A stretch of 64,000 nt of DNA from JANQEU01 sp965228045 (lineage in GTDB: Bacteria; Bacteroidota; Bacteroidia; Cytophagales; Cyclobacteriaceae), in the NCBI GenBank assembly GCA_965228045.1, contig OZ245789.1, positions 1,426,001 through 1,490,000 of the forward strand, read 5' to 3'. Positions 51,405-60,142 of this stretch are shown in pieces (position 1 is the stretch's first letter; each line of letters starts with the position of its first letter). The notes under the pieces are model-generated. The model was not told where the DNA came from and did no database searches. It saw only the letters and a program-made list of their open reading frames with translations. The position numbers were made by a program, and so were the translations under genes.

Positions 51405-52489
51405 TTTTTCCGACCGCTTATAAAGATATTCTCGCAAAGCTTGACGCAATAGACCCCGAATCGTATGCCAGGACCAGGAACTTTATAGATGGAGCAGTCA
51501 CCCGGCTCTCGGTTTACATCTCACGGGGTGTGATCTCAACAAACCAGGTTTTAAATCACCTGACAGATGCCGGATTTGAGCTGTCGAGGATAGAGAAATT
51601 CGTTCAGGAGCTGGCCTGGAGGGACCACTGGCAGCAAAATTGGCTGGCATTGGGCGATATTGATAAGGATATTTTGCACCCTCAGGAACCAGTCTCTCAC
51701 CGCCAGCTTCCCCGGAATATAGCTGCCGCCGAAACTGGCATTAAGGCGATAGATGAAGCCATTGAGCAATTGTATGAGACCGGCTACATGCATAATCACA
51801 TACGCATGTACGTGGCTGCACTCTGTTGCAATTTTGGTCAAAGCCACTGGCTAACCCCGGCAAAGTGGATGTATTATTATCTACTGGATGGTGACTGGGC
51901 AAGCAATGCCCTTAGCTGGCAATGGGTAGCTGGCGCCAACTCCAACAAAAAATACATTGCCAACCAGGAAAATATCAACAAGTACTGCCATACTTCCCAG
52001 CGGAATACTTTTCTGGATAAACCTTACCAAATGCTTTCATCCATAAACGTCCCGTCGGAATTAGCGGAAGTTTTTGAACCGGATTCGGAGCCTGGATTAC
52101 CTAAGCCTTCGGTATTGGAAATCAATTCCGCTAAGCCAACCTATTTGTATACCCATTATAACCTCGATCCAAATTGGGGAGCAGATGTATCCGCCAATAG
52201 AATTTTGATTTTTGAACCTGATGTCTTTGAGAGATATCCGGTTTCCCGGAAAGTAATCGAATTCGACATTGCGCTAAGCAAAAACATACCGGGAATACAG
52301 ACGTATGTAGGGAGTTTTGAGTATTTGGTAGACCGATACCAGCTCAAGGAAGTGCACTTTAAAGAGCATCCTTTTAGTTCCCATTTTAAGGGCGAGGAGC
52401 ATCCACGGGAGTGGATGACCGGAGTCACAGGATACCACAAATCCTTCTTTGCATTTTGGAAAAAGGTGAAAAAGGAATTGTCATTTTGA
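51401..52489 (+). CDS. Photolyase/cryptochrome-like FAD-binding protein with C-terminal Rossmann-like part
   Basis: A 362-residue protein. Residues about 15-215 resemble the photolyase FAD-binding helical domain (SRGVISTNQVLNHL, ELAWRDHWQQNW, YMHNHIRMYVAALCCNFGQSHW, DGDWASNALSWQWVAGANSNKKYIANQENINKY). The remaining part (from about 240: LYTHYNLDPNWG, RILIFEPDVFERYPVSRKVIEFDIALSK, TYVGSFEYLVDRYQLKEVHFKEHP) looks like the alpha/beta antenna domain that normally precedes FAD. That gives FAD-first order. It overlaps the flavin-reductase-like gene by 4 bp. Confidence 0.85.
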   Translation: MIFPTAYKDILAKLDAIDPESYARTRNFIDGAVTRLSVYISRGVISTNQVLNHLTDAGFELSRIEKFVQELAWRDHWQQNWLALGDIDKDILHPQEPVSHRQLPRNIAAAETGIKAIDEAIEQLYETGYMHNHIRMYVAALCCNFGQSHWLTPAKWMYYYLLDGDWASNALSWQWVAGANSNKKYIANQENINKYCHTSQRNTFLDKPYQMLSSINVPSELAEVFEPDSEPGLPKPSVLEINSAKPTYLYTHYNLDPNWGADVSANRILIFEPDVFERYPVSRKVIEFDIALSKNIPGIQTYVGSFEYLVDRYQLKEVHFKEHPFSSHFKGEEHPREWMTGVTGYHKSFFAFWKKVKKELSF

Positions 52490-52531
52490 GGGAGAAGGTT
52501 TTTGAAAGGCACACAAGAAACAGACCAGGAT

Positions 52532-52669
52532 ATGATCAAAAAAGAGAACCTGCCGGAAAAAAAGTGTGAAGTCTGTGGCCGTTCATTTTCGTGGAGAAAA
52601 AAATGGAGACGGGATTGGGAAAGCGTTAAATATTGCAGTGAAAGATGTCGAAGAAACCGAAAGAAATAA
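52532..52669 (+). CDS. DUF2256 small zinc-finger protein
   Basis: A 45-residue basic protein not obvious at usual length cut-offs. It starts at ATG 52532 and reads MIKKENLPEKKCEVCGRSF, then a Trp-rich basic stretch (WRKKWRRDWESVKYC), SERCRR and a Lys/Arg tail. The CxxC...CxxxC arrangement (KKCEVCGR and KYCSERCR) and the WRKKW core match DUF2256, a zinc-ribbon-like family found next to photolyases. Its last 25 bp overlap the following photolyase start in another frame. Confidence 0.88.
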   Translation: MIKKENLPEKKCEVCGRSFSWRKKWRRDWESVKYCSERCRRNRKK

Positions 52670-54138
52670 GCATAGTATTTCCGCACCAGCTTTTTGAATC
52701 TTCTCCATTGTTGGAAAAAGGCAGGACCATTTTCCTGGTGGAGGAGTGGTTATTTTTTCGCCAGTATAAATTCCACAAGCAGAAGCTGGCTTTTCACAGG
52801 GCTTCCATGAAGTATTATGAAGAATTCCTCAAAGATCAGGACATAGAAGTGGTGTATGTGGCGTCTGACGAGGAGTCATCTGACATTCGCCGACTAATTG
52901 ACAGATTATCCCGTGAAGGTGTCGAAACCATTTATTGCATTGATACGGTCGATGACTGGCTCAGTTCCAGGATAAAGCACAGCGCCAGGGAGCATGGCAT
53001 TGAAACTCAGGTGTATGAATCTCCCATGTTTCTGAATACAAGAGAGGTCAATGAGAAATTCTTCAAACCATCAAAATCAAGTTTTTTTCAAACTACATTT
53101 TACAAACAGCAGCGAAAACGTTTTGGCATCTTACTCGATGAAAAAGGTAATCCTGAAGGTGGTAAATGGACTTTTGATACGGAGAACAGAAAAAAATATC
53201 CATCAGGTAAAGTTCCACCCACCATTCGGTTTCCGGATTCTGACAGGTTTTATACCGAAGCGGTGACTTACGTCGATACTCATTTCCGGAAAAATCCGGG
53301 GAAATTAAGCTCCCATCCTCTTTACCCATACACACACAGGACATCCGGAAAATGGCTTCGGCAGTTTCTTGAAAACAGGCTTTTGGAATTTGGTGACTAT
53401 GAGGATGCTATTGTGTCTTCGGAGCATTTTTTAAATCATAGTGCATTGACTCCGATGCTAAATGCCGGTCTGATCACCCCAGCGGAAGTTCTGGATGTCA
53501 CCATGCAGCATGCCAATAAAAACGATATTCCCATTAGTTCACTTGAGGGTTTTGTCAGGCAGATCATAGGCTGGAGAGAATTCATTCGAGGCATATACGA
53601 GGTTAAAGGTAGACAGGAACGCACTACAAATTTTTGGGGATTTACAAGGAAAATTCCACCTTCATTTTATACTGGAGAAACCGGGATCCATCCAGTAGAC
53701 GTCACAATTAAAAAAGTTCTCAAAACGGGCTATTGTCACCACATTGAAAGGCTTATGATCCTGGGCAATTTCATGCTGCTTTGTGAATTTGATCCGGATG
53801 ACGTTTATCGTTGGTTTATGGAGCTATTCATAGATGCTTATGACTGGGTGATGGTTCCAAATGTATATGGGATGAGCCAATTTGCTGATGGCGGACTTAT
53901 GTCTACCAAACCTTACATCAGTGGTAGCAACTATATTCTTAAGATGAGTAACTACAAAGGTGGGGATTGGCAGGAAATCTGGGACGCGCTGTTTTGGAGA
54001 TTTATGGATACGTATCGGGAGTTCTTTATAAAGAATCCAAGGTTATCAATGCTGGTTCGGAATTTTGATAAGATGTCCGAAGACAAAAAGGAAAACATTC
54101 ATACCTATGCACGAAATTTCCTCAATTCCCCGTGCTAG
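52645..54138 (+). CDS. Cryptochrome/photolyase (PhrB-like, DPRP family) without Fe-S ligands
   Basis: A 497-residue protein of the deoxyribodipyrimidine-photolyase-related family, whose studied members are (6-4) photolyases. It has an alpha/beta antenna domain at 1-130 and an FAD domain that includes GFVRQIIGWREFIRGIYE, the H365-H366 pair in YCHHIERLM, YDWVMVPNVYGMSQFADGGLMSTKPY and ALFWRF. The Fe-S region reads MSNYKGGDWQEIWDALFW, so the CxxC and CPF-type cysteines of PhrB are absent. It overlaps DUF2256 by 25 bp and ends the operon. Confidence 0.92.
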   Translation: MSKKPKEISIVFPHQLFESSPLLEKGRTIFLVEEWLFFRQYKFHKQKLAFHRASMKYYEEFLKDQDIEVVYVASDEESSDIRRLIDRLSREGVETIYCIDTVDDWLSSRIKHSAREHGIETQVYESPMFLNTREVNEKFFKPSKSSFFQTTFYKQQRKRFGILLDEKGNPEGGKWTFDTENRKKYPSGKVPPTIRFPDSDRFYTEAVTYVDTHFRKNPGKLSSHPLYPYTHRTSGKWLRQFLENRLLEFGDYEDAIVSSEHFLNHSALTPMLNAGLITPAEVLDVTMQHANKNDIPISSLEGFVRQIIGWREFIRGIYEVKGRQERTTNFWGFTRKIPPSFYTGETGIHPVDVTIKKVLKTGYCHHIERLMILGNFMLLCEFDPDDVYRWFMELFIDAYDWVMVPNVYGMSQFADGGLMSTKPYISGSNYILKMSNYKGGDWQEIWDALFWRFMDTYREFFIKNPRLSMLVRNFDKMSEDKKENIHTYARNFLNSPC

Positions 54139-54293
54139 TACCCATTCCATAGACTTATTTAAATATCCAATTGGATTCAGTAAATGGATTTTGCAGAAAA
54201 TTGGGGGATGTTGGCAAGATTGCGCATTTTCATTCTCGAATGTGATAGTATTTTAGCAACTTTTATAATCCAACACAACTAGTACGCCCAACG

Positions 54294-56072
54294 ATGAAAG
54301 AATTTCTGATTTTCGCCATGTCTGTTACAGGTGTGGCGGTCCTGTTTATCTGGATTAATTTCATAATGCTTCGCCGGTCTTTTATGGCCATGGTAGGCAT
54401 GATCATGATCATCATCACGGGAATAGTGTCCATCCTGACATTTGGTGTTGCCACATTGGGACTGATCCATTTGCTGTGGGCTCTTCCGGTTGGAATTGTC
54501 TCCGTTATGGCATCGCTGTTTTTTATGATCAGGGAGGTCAAAAAGCCATTCAGGGCCGTTGTGGAATTCGTCAAGCGGATTACCCGGGGAGATCTGGAGC
54601 ATAAGATTGAAGAAGAACACTTAAATCGTAAGGACGAGCTGGGAAGAACATTTCGGGTATTTGATGAGTACCTGAAAAGACTAAAACACATTGCTCAATA
54701 TGCCACTTCCATTGGAAAAGGAAACCTGGATGTCGAATTAAAGCTTGCAGGAGAAAATGATGTATTCGGCGCAGCGCTACTCCAGATGAAGGACAACCTG
54801 AGCTCTTTTGTGGATGAAACCCAGAGAGTAGTCCACACTGCAGGAAGAGAAGGGCATCTTCAGGCAAGGATTGTAACGGGCAGCAAACAGGGCGTCTGGA
54901 AAGAAATGGCGGAAGGTGTCAATGAGCTTTTATCCTCCATTCAGGGGCCTTTGATTATACTTAATCGAATCATTGTTTCCCTTGCAGACGGAAATATTTC
55001 ACAACGATTTGTGGAGGATGCCAGGGGAGACATTCACGAATTAAAGAATAACCTCAACGAAGCACTGGATAATATTGAAGAGTTACTTGGTCAGGTCAAA
55101 GACCTCGCCAATACTCTTAGTGATTCTTCGGAAGAAATGATGACTTCCGGACATGAGATGTCGACCAATACAGAGGAAATATCCTCAGCGATTGCTGAAA
55201 TGACCCATGGTGCACAAACTCAGGTATCCAAGGTAGATGAAGCTTCCACTTTGATCGAGGCCGTACTGCACTCATCCAGAGAGATGAGTTCAAAAGCCGA
55301 AACCATCAACCAGGCAGCAAGTGAAGGTGCTGAGGGAAGTCAGGAAGGTCAGCGTTTGATCGAGGATGTCGTTTCCGGAATGGGGCAGATATCGTCCTAT
55401 TCTTCAAAAACAGGAAATTCCATAAAAGTACTTACCGAACGATCAGATGAAATCACAGCCGCTTCCAACATCATTCAGGATATCGCTGCTCAGACAAATC
55501 TATTGGCACTGAATGCCGCCATTGAAGCAGCTCAGGCGGGTGAAGCCGGGCGTGGCTTTGCTGTGGTGGCGGAGGAAATTCGTAAACTGGCAGAGGATGC
55601 CAGGAAATCTGTAAAAACAATAGATACACTTATAGAGGACATCAGGAAGGACACAGTAGAAGCTTCAAAAGCCATGTCTGAGATGGATCGCAGTGTGGAA
55701 AAAGGACTGAAAACTTCCAGGTCCGCTTCTGAGACTTTTTTGAAAATATATCAGTCCTCGCAAAAGACGTTGCAGGAATCCGAAGAGATCCTCAGTGCCA
55801 GTCGTAAGCAGATTGAGGCCATGAATAATGTGGTTTCAATCACGGAAAGCGTAGTGGTAATAGCAGAACAGACCGCCGCTGGAACAGAGGAGGTGGCGAG
55901 CTCAAGTTCGGAGATGTCCGCAGGAATGAAAGTGTATCTGGAGAAATCCGGCTATCTCCGTGAAATAAGCGAGGACCTCCGACACAAGACCGGCAACTTT
56001 GTGCTTCGAACTCACAAAACGGAAGTAGAATCACCCGAAGAAGCCGAAGAAGAACAGATCATTAATCCCTGA
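54294..56072 (+). CDS. Methyl-accepting chemotaxis protein with HAMP modules
   Basis: A 592-residue receptor. Two N-terminal membrane helices (about 5-25 and 35-75) are joined by a very short loop, so there is almost no periplasmic sensor. HAMP-like modules follow (FVKRITRGDLEHKI; GENDVFGAALLQMKDNLSSFV; SLADGNISQRF). The signalling domain has IAAQTNLLALNAAIEAAQAGEAG. No CheA/CheW genes are nearby. The C-terminus is acidic (EEAEEEQ) and lacks a CheR-binding pentapeptide. It is followed by a SpoIIAA-like gene. Confidence 0.92.
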   Translation: MKEFLIFAMSVTGVAVLFIWINFIMLRRSFMAMVGMIMIIITGIVSILTFGVATLGLIHLLWALPVGIVSVMASLFFMIREVKKPFRAVVEFVKRITRGDLEHKIEEEHLNRKDELGRTFRVFDEYLKRLKHIAQYATSIGKGNLDVELKLAGENDVFGAALLQMKDNLSSFVDETQRVVHTAGREGHLQARIVTGSKQGVWKEMAEGVNELLSSIQGPLIILNRIIVSLADGNISQRFVEDARGDIHELKNNLNEALDNIEELLGQVKDLANTLSDSSEEMMTSGHEMSTNTEEISSAIAEMTHGAQTQVSKVDEASTLIEAVLHSSREMSSKAETINQAASEGAEGSQEGQRLIEDVVSGMGQISSYSSKTGNSIKVLTERSDEITAASNIIQDIAAQTNLLALNAAIEAAQAGEAGRGFAVVAEEIRKLAEDARKSVKTIDTLIEDIRKDTVEASKAMSEMDRSVEKGLKTSRSASETFLKIYQSSQKTLQESEEILSASRKQIEAMNNVVSITESVVVIAEQTAAGTEEVASSSSEMSAGMKVYLEKSGYLREISEDLRHKTGNFVLRTHKTEVESPEEAEEEQIINP

Positions 56073-56206
56073 TTTCAGACTTAATTCAGGTATTCTCAAG
56101 TTCAGCGGTAATAATCCCTATTGAAATTCAACTATGAGGTTGGGTTTGTTTGTTAGGATAGCTTTGGAGCAAGCTTATTAATCTTAACACAACAACATTT
56201 GTAAAT

Positions 56207-56617
56207 ATGTATTCAATTGAAAAGAAAAATTTTGGCTACAAACTGACCCTGAATGGTTTTATTCCCGCTGAAGAGATGAAAAAATGGGTTGGGGACTCCG
56301 AGATCGCATTAGAAGATGCTCCCAAAGAATTTGGAGTATTTGTAGATATGAGGGGACTTAAACCACTGCCGAGTGATTCCCAAACCTTCATGGAAAATGG
56401 TCAGCGTCTTTATAAGGCAAAAGGAATGGTGAGATCGGTGGTAATCCTGGACACAGCCATGTTAACCCTGCAGTTCAAAAGAATCGCTAAGGAAAGCGGT
56501 ATCTACAGATGGGAGAGATACATTGACGCATCTTCCGTAAATGACTTTGAAAAAGTAGGTATTGATTGGATACAAAACGGCATTGATCCGGATTTGAAAG
56601 CAGCCAAGGTGGCTTAA
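56207..56617 (+). CDS. SpoIIAA/STAS-like protein
   Basis: A 136-residue cytoplasmic protein. Core pattern: LNGFIPAEEMKKWVGDSEIALED, EFGVFVDMRGLKPLPSDSQTFMENGQRLYKAKGMVRSVVILDTAMLTLQFKRIAKESGIYRWERYIDASSV is read in pieces; the VFVDMRGL strand and following helix fit SpoIIAA-like domains. It may serve as a switch for the neighbouring receptor, but this is inference. It lies 134 bp after the receptor and ends in a strong terminator. A second, different SpoIIAA-like protein is at 23378. Confidence 0.75.
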   Translation: MYSIEKKNFGYKLTLNGFIPAEEMKKWVGDSEIALEDAPKEFGVFVDMRGLKPLPSDSQTFMENGQRLYKAKGMVRSVVILDTAMLTLQFKRIAKESGIYRWERYIDASSVNDFEKVGIDWIQNGIDPDLKAAKVA

Positions 56618-56641
56618 GTTTCAGAAAGCATTGACTTTTGT

Positions 56642-56677
56642 AAAGCGGGTTTTATCTGAAAAACCCGCTTTTTTTGT
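56642..56677. terminator. Strong bidirectional intrinsic terminator
   Basis: A perfect 12-bp stem AAAGCGGGTTTT / AAAACCCGCTTT with a six-base loop ATCTGA and a T-run of about eight on the plus strand. It serves the SpoIIAA-like gene and overlaps the stop codon of the convergent gene at 56652. Confidence 0.92.
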
Positions 56678-57332
56678 TTTTTTTCTTTCCGTATAGCTTG
56701 ACATTGTCGATCATGCCAGTATCATCAAACGACCCAAAGCCAATGTAGCCATACTCAAAATGTGTGTCTGTGGCTTCCATGATAGGTGTTTCCATATCAT
56801 TGAAATAGACCTTAATGGTTCCCTCCGAAATGTTTCTTTCTATTTTTATGTGGTTCCAGCCATCACCCCAATCCACACCCTCCGTGGTTTTGGTGGCAAT
56901 GTTGCGTCTTGGCTCATCGTTGACCAGGAATATATTGTGGGCATTTGGGTCAGCAACTGACGCCATATGCACATAGTAAAAGTTGGTGGCATCCTTCATC
57001 CCAAAGAAAATGCACATATCCCGATGCCCGTATTCCCTTCCCGTTTGTCTTAAATCTGCTTCCAGAACAAAACTCCCTATTCTTGCACTGGTCAATCTTG
57101 CGATGTTGAAGGGACTTCTGACCCGGGCCTCGTATTCACTGGCCCGGTATAACTCCAAAGATCTGTTTCCCGTGGAGTCTGAGATTTTCCAGGCTTCAGG
57201 ATCCGAAAACTCAAAATCCGCAAGTGGATTTTCCTGCTCGAAGTCATTCTCATAAGCCAGTGGATAGGGCTGCGCGTCAAGGAAATGGACTACAAGGATC
57301 AGAAATGTTAAAAGACTAAATCGGTTGTTCAT
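56652..57332 (-). CDS. Secreted concanavalin-A-like (DUF1080-type) protein
   Basis: A protein of about 226 residues with a signal peptide (LLTFLILVVHFLDAQ) and a jelly-roll of the 3-keto-disaccharide hydrolase/DUF1080 or laminin-G-like type: YENDFEQENPLADFEF, FVLEADLRQTG, HRDMCIFFGMKDATNFYYVHMAS, WNHIKIERNISEGTIKVYFNDME, YIGFGSFDDTGMIDNVKLYG. A carbohydrate-binding or hydrolase role is likely; catalytic residues are not clear. The ATG at 57332 overlaps the kinase stop by 17 bp. Confidence 0.8.
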   Translation of the reverse strand: MNNRFSLLTFLILVVHFLDAQPYPLAYENDFEQENPLADFEFSDPEAWKISDSTGNRSLELYRASEYEARVRSPFNIARLTSARIGSFVLEADLRQTGREYGHRDMCIFFGMKDATNFYYVHMASVADPNAHNIFLVNDEPRRNIATKTTEGVDWGDGWNHIKIERNISEGTIKVYFNDMETPIMEATDTHFEYGYIGFGSFDDTGMIDNVKLYGKKKNKKSGFFR

Positions 57333-59148
57333 CAAGTGTTTGATTTATAAGAGTTGGAAATTGGACGAAAAAGGTAGAGCCATTGCCGGGCTCAGTCTCC
57401 AGCCAAATTTTACCTTTAAGATCTTTGGTATATTTTTTTACTATTGAGAGTCCGAGGCCTGTAGAGGATTCGTCACCTGTGGGTTTTGCACTGAGCGTCT
57501 GGTATCGTGTAAACATCATTATCTTATCTTCTTCTGTAAATCCCGGCCCCTGGTCTTTAATTGTAAAAACTATATTGCCATCCATTTCCTTCGCACCAAT
57601 GTCAATCCGGGTTTCCTGATTTGAGAACTTGATAGCATTGGATACCAGGTTTTCCATTATTTGAAGTAATAACAGGTGATCGGATTTTAGAATTGATTCA
57701 CCTGAAGTCTTATGTAGAACTAGTGCAATTTTCTTTGCATTTGCTTTGTCCTGATACCTGTATTTTACATCCTCCAGTACCTTGTTTGCATCTATTTCCT
57801 CTTCCAAAATGGGTATTGGACTCCCATTCATCGCTTCATTATTCAGGATTTTTGAGATCATTTTGTCGATCCGATCTGCACTTTCACCGATCTGTGTAAA
57901 TATCTTCTTCTCTTCATCATTTAGCTGGGATTTGCTCTTTGCGAGCAAATCCGTCAGCCCGATTATCTGACCTAGCGGTGATCTGAGATCGTGGGCAAGT
58001 ATCCTGGTGAGGTTATTCTTTTCCTCATTCAGACTTAGCAATTGAGCATTCCGGGAGACTAACTGTTCATTCTTTTCTCTTATGTCTTTCTGCTGGGATT
58101 CGATTTGTGATTTCTGGAGTTGAAGGACCCTGGTGGTTTTTTGATTTTTATAAAACAGACTGCCAATGATGATGATGAACATCATCGAAATCACGATGCC
58201 TACTGTGAGTAATTGCCGAAATGATTTCTCCTGCTGTAACCGGAGGTTAGCGTTCTGGATCAAAGCAAGCTGCAGCTCTTTCTCTTTGACAAGAATAGAA
58301 GTTCCGACTTGTTCTTCCTTTTCAAGCTGTGCAATAAAGTCGTATAATTCTGAGCCCAGATGATCCGAAATGATCTCTTTTATCCTCGGTTGAGAAGCCG
58401 GGTCCGACAGAAATTCGTTCAAAGGAATGTTCCAGTCACTTGTTTTGGGCATGATAAAGCCATAACCCGTACCCTTGAAGGTAAAGAAATTTTGACGTGT
58501 AAGTTCACCACCGTTCTTAATCAGCATCAGGTAGATCGGTAAGTCTATGAAGCCAAACTGATCAGATTCTTTGCCAATGTTGACCAGAATGTTGCGGTCA
58601 CTTTCAATGTATTTTATCGGAAAATCTACATCCAGCTCAGACTTGAGATCCAATAATATTTTTTCGTAACTGGTGCCCTTGATGGTGATAGCCGTCATGG
58701 TGTTCAGCATTTCGTATACCTCGGTATAGGTTTCATAAATAGGTGTTCCTTTGCTGGAAACAAGTACGGTGACATCCGGGAGATAGGACCGCGTGAAATT
58801 CATCACATTTTTGCGTTCCGGGGTAATGGAAAATGCAGATACCCCAAGCGTATTTTGCAACCCTGAGGACTGAACTACTTCCATGATGTTAGAAAAACTC
58901 TCCGCTTCAATCCAGTTTAATTCCAGATCAATATCATATCGGTCGGCAATGTATTTCCGGAATTCCATCATCAGATCGTATTCGATACCAACCAGCTTAT
59001 CATCCTCCATTCCTATAAAAGGAACAGAGGTATACCAGTAGAGGTTGAGTTTGGCTGCTTCATTTTGCCGGGCTTTGACCCAGCTATCTGCAATGGTTTC
59101 AGAGTATAGGATTAGTAATCCGAGAATGGTTAGGAAGGTGCGCAACAT
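57316..59148 (-). CDS. Hybrid solute-binding-domain sensor histidine kinase
   Basis: A 610-residue kinase. After a signal peptide comes a periplasmic SBP_bac_3-like sensor at about 30-270 (FIGMEDDKLVGIEYDLMMEFRKYI, LGVSAFSITPERKNVMNFTRSYLPDVTVLV, IKGTSYEKIL). One membrane helix is at about 313-333, then a coiled coil, HisKA with ILAHDLRSPLGQIIGL and a HATPase with SNAIKFSNQET, DQGPGFTEEDK, GLGLSIVKKY. It probably senses a small ligand such as an amino acid. No response regulator gene is adjacent. Confidence 0.92.
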   Translation of the reverse strand: MLRTFLTILGLLILYSETIADSWVKARQNEAAKLNLYWYTSVPFIGMEDDKLVGIEYDLMMEFRKYIADRYDIDLELNWIEAESFSNIMEVVQSSGLQNTLGVSAFSITPERKNVMNFTRSYLPDVTVLVSSKGTPIYETYTEVYEMLNTMTAITIKGTSYEKILLDLKSELDVDFPIKYIESDRNILVNIGKESDQFGFIDLPIYLMLIKNGGELTRQNFFTFKGTGYGFIMPKTSDWNIPLNEFLSDPASQPRIKEIISDHLGSELYDFIAQLEKEEQVGTSILVKEKELQLALIQNANLRLQQEKSFRQLLTVGIVISMMFIIIIGSLFYKNQKTTRVLQLQKSQIESQQKDIREKNEQLVSRNAQLLSLNEEKNNLTRILAHDLRSPLGQIIGLTDLLAKSKSQLNDEEKKIFTQIGESADRIDKMISKILNNEAMNGSPIPILEEEIDANKVLEDVKYRYQDKANAKKIALVLHKTSGESILKSDHLLLLQIMENLVSNAIKFSNQETRIDIGAKEMDGNIVFTIKDQGPGFTEEDKIMMFTRYQTLSAKPTGDESSTGLGLSIVKKYTKDLKGKIWLETEPGNGSTFFVQFPTLINQTLDEQPI

Positions 59149-59229
59149 CCTTTAAAATTCACAAATAATGCGCTAACAGGCAAGTTAACTTTTTGTGTCA
59201 TGGGGCGTTAATTCTTAAAACTCCCTTAT

Positions 59230-60141
59230 ATGAAGAGAAGGACTTTTGTTAAAGGCGTTGGTTTGATATGTCTTGCTTCAGGATTTGGATCAATTGCTCT
59301 GCCCCGGTACGATCAACTTATTCACCGCATAATTCCCTCCACAGGTGAACGCATTCCAGCAATGGGGATGGGTTCATGGATCACTTTTGACGTCAGGGGG
59401 AATTCTGATAGAATGAGGAGTATGGAACAGGTTCTGTCGAAATTTCATGAAATGGGTGGTAGAGTCATTGACAGTTCTCCTATGTACGGATCTTCTGAGG
59501 AGGTCATAGGGATATTGAGTCGAAGACTGGGGATATCTGATGACTTATGGGTTTCTACCAAGGTCTGGACTCACGGAAAACAGAATGGCATCGATCAAAT
59601 TGACCGATCCAATAGCTACTTCAATGATAGGGTCATGGTCGATCATGTACACAATGTAAGAGATTTCAAGACTCACTATGAGTCATTGAAGGAAGCTAAG
59701 GCACAAGGAAGAATCCGGTACATTGGGATCACCCATTATGTAAACGGAATGCATCCCGAGCTAGCAAACCTGGTTCGTGAGTATGACCTGGATTTCGTTC
59801 AGGTCAACTTCAATATAGCCAATCCGCATGCGGAAGAGAGATTACTACCAATAGCGAAAGACCATGGTACGGCGGTGATTATAAACAGACCACTTCATGC
59901 AGGCAGAGTATTCGATTTAGTAGGCGCCAAGAGTTTACCCGAATGGGCCAGGGAATGGGGCATCCGTAGTTGGGCCGGATATTTTTTGAAGTATGTCGTA
60001 TCACATGCTGCCGTCACTTGTGCTATCCCGGCTACGAGCCAGGTAGCTCATGTGATTGAAAACATGGAAGCGGGAAAAGGATTTTTACCATCCGGGAAGG
60101 AAAGAATCCGGATGTTGGACCATTTCAGATCCATAACCTGA
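59230..60141 (+). CDS. Aldo/keto reductase with Tat-type leader
   Basis: A 303-residue protein. The leader MKRRTFVKGVGLICLASGFG is a twin-arginine signal, so it is exported. The AKR barrel has the catalytic tetrad in RVIDSSPMYGSSEEVIG (Asp and Tyr), WVSTKVWTHG (Lys), and VDHVHN (His). The C-terminal helix segment is ATSQVAHVIENMEAGKGFLPSGKERIRM. Periplasmic AKRs are unusual cofactor users and may bind their cofactor in the cytoplasm before export. Substrate unknown. Confidence 0.9.
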   Translation: MKRRTFVKGVGLICLASGFGSIALPRYDQLIHRIIPSTGERIPAMGMGSWITFDVRGNSDRMRSMEQVLSKFHEMGGRVIDSSPMYGSSEEVIGILSRRLGISDDLWVSTKVWTHGKQNGIDQIDRSNSYFNDRVMVDHVHNVRDFKTHYESLKEAKAQGRIRYIGITHYVNGMHPELANLVREYDLDFVQVNFNIANPHAEERLLPIAKDHGTAVIINRPLHAGRVFDLVGAKSLPEWAREWGIRSWAGYFLKYVVSHAAVTCAIPATSQVAHVIENMEAGKGFLPSGKERIRMLDHFRSIT

Positions 60142-60142
60142 A

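Noticed and set aside
56159..56166. TAGCTTTG, a match to the Bacteroidota -7 element before the SpoIIAA-like gene
   Set aside because: No TTTG element at the right distance (nearest TTG is 16 bp upstream). Promoter not listed.
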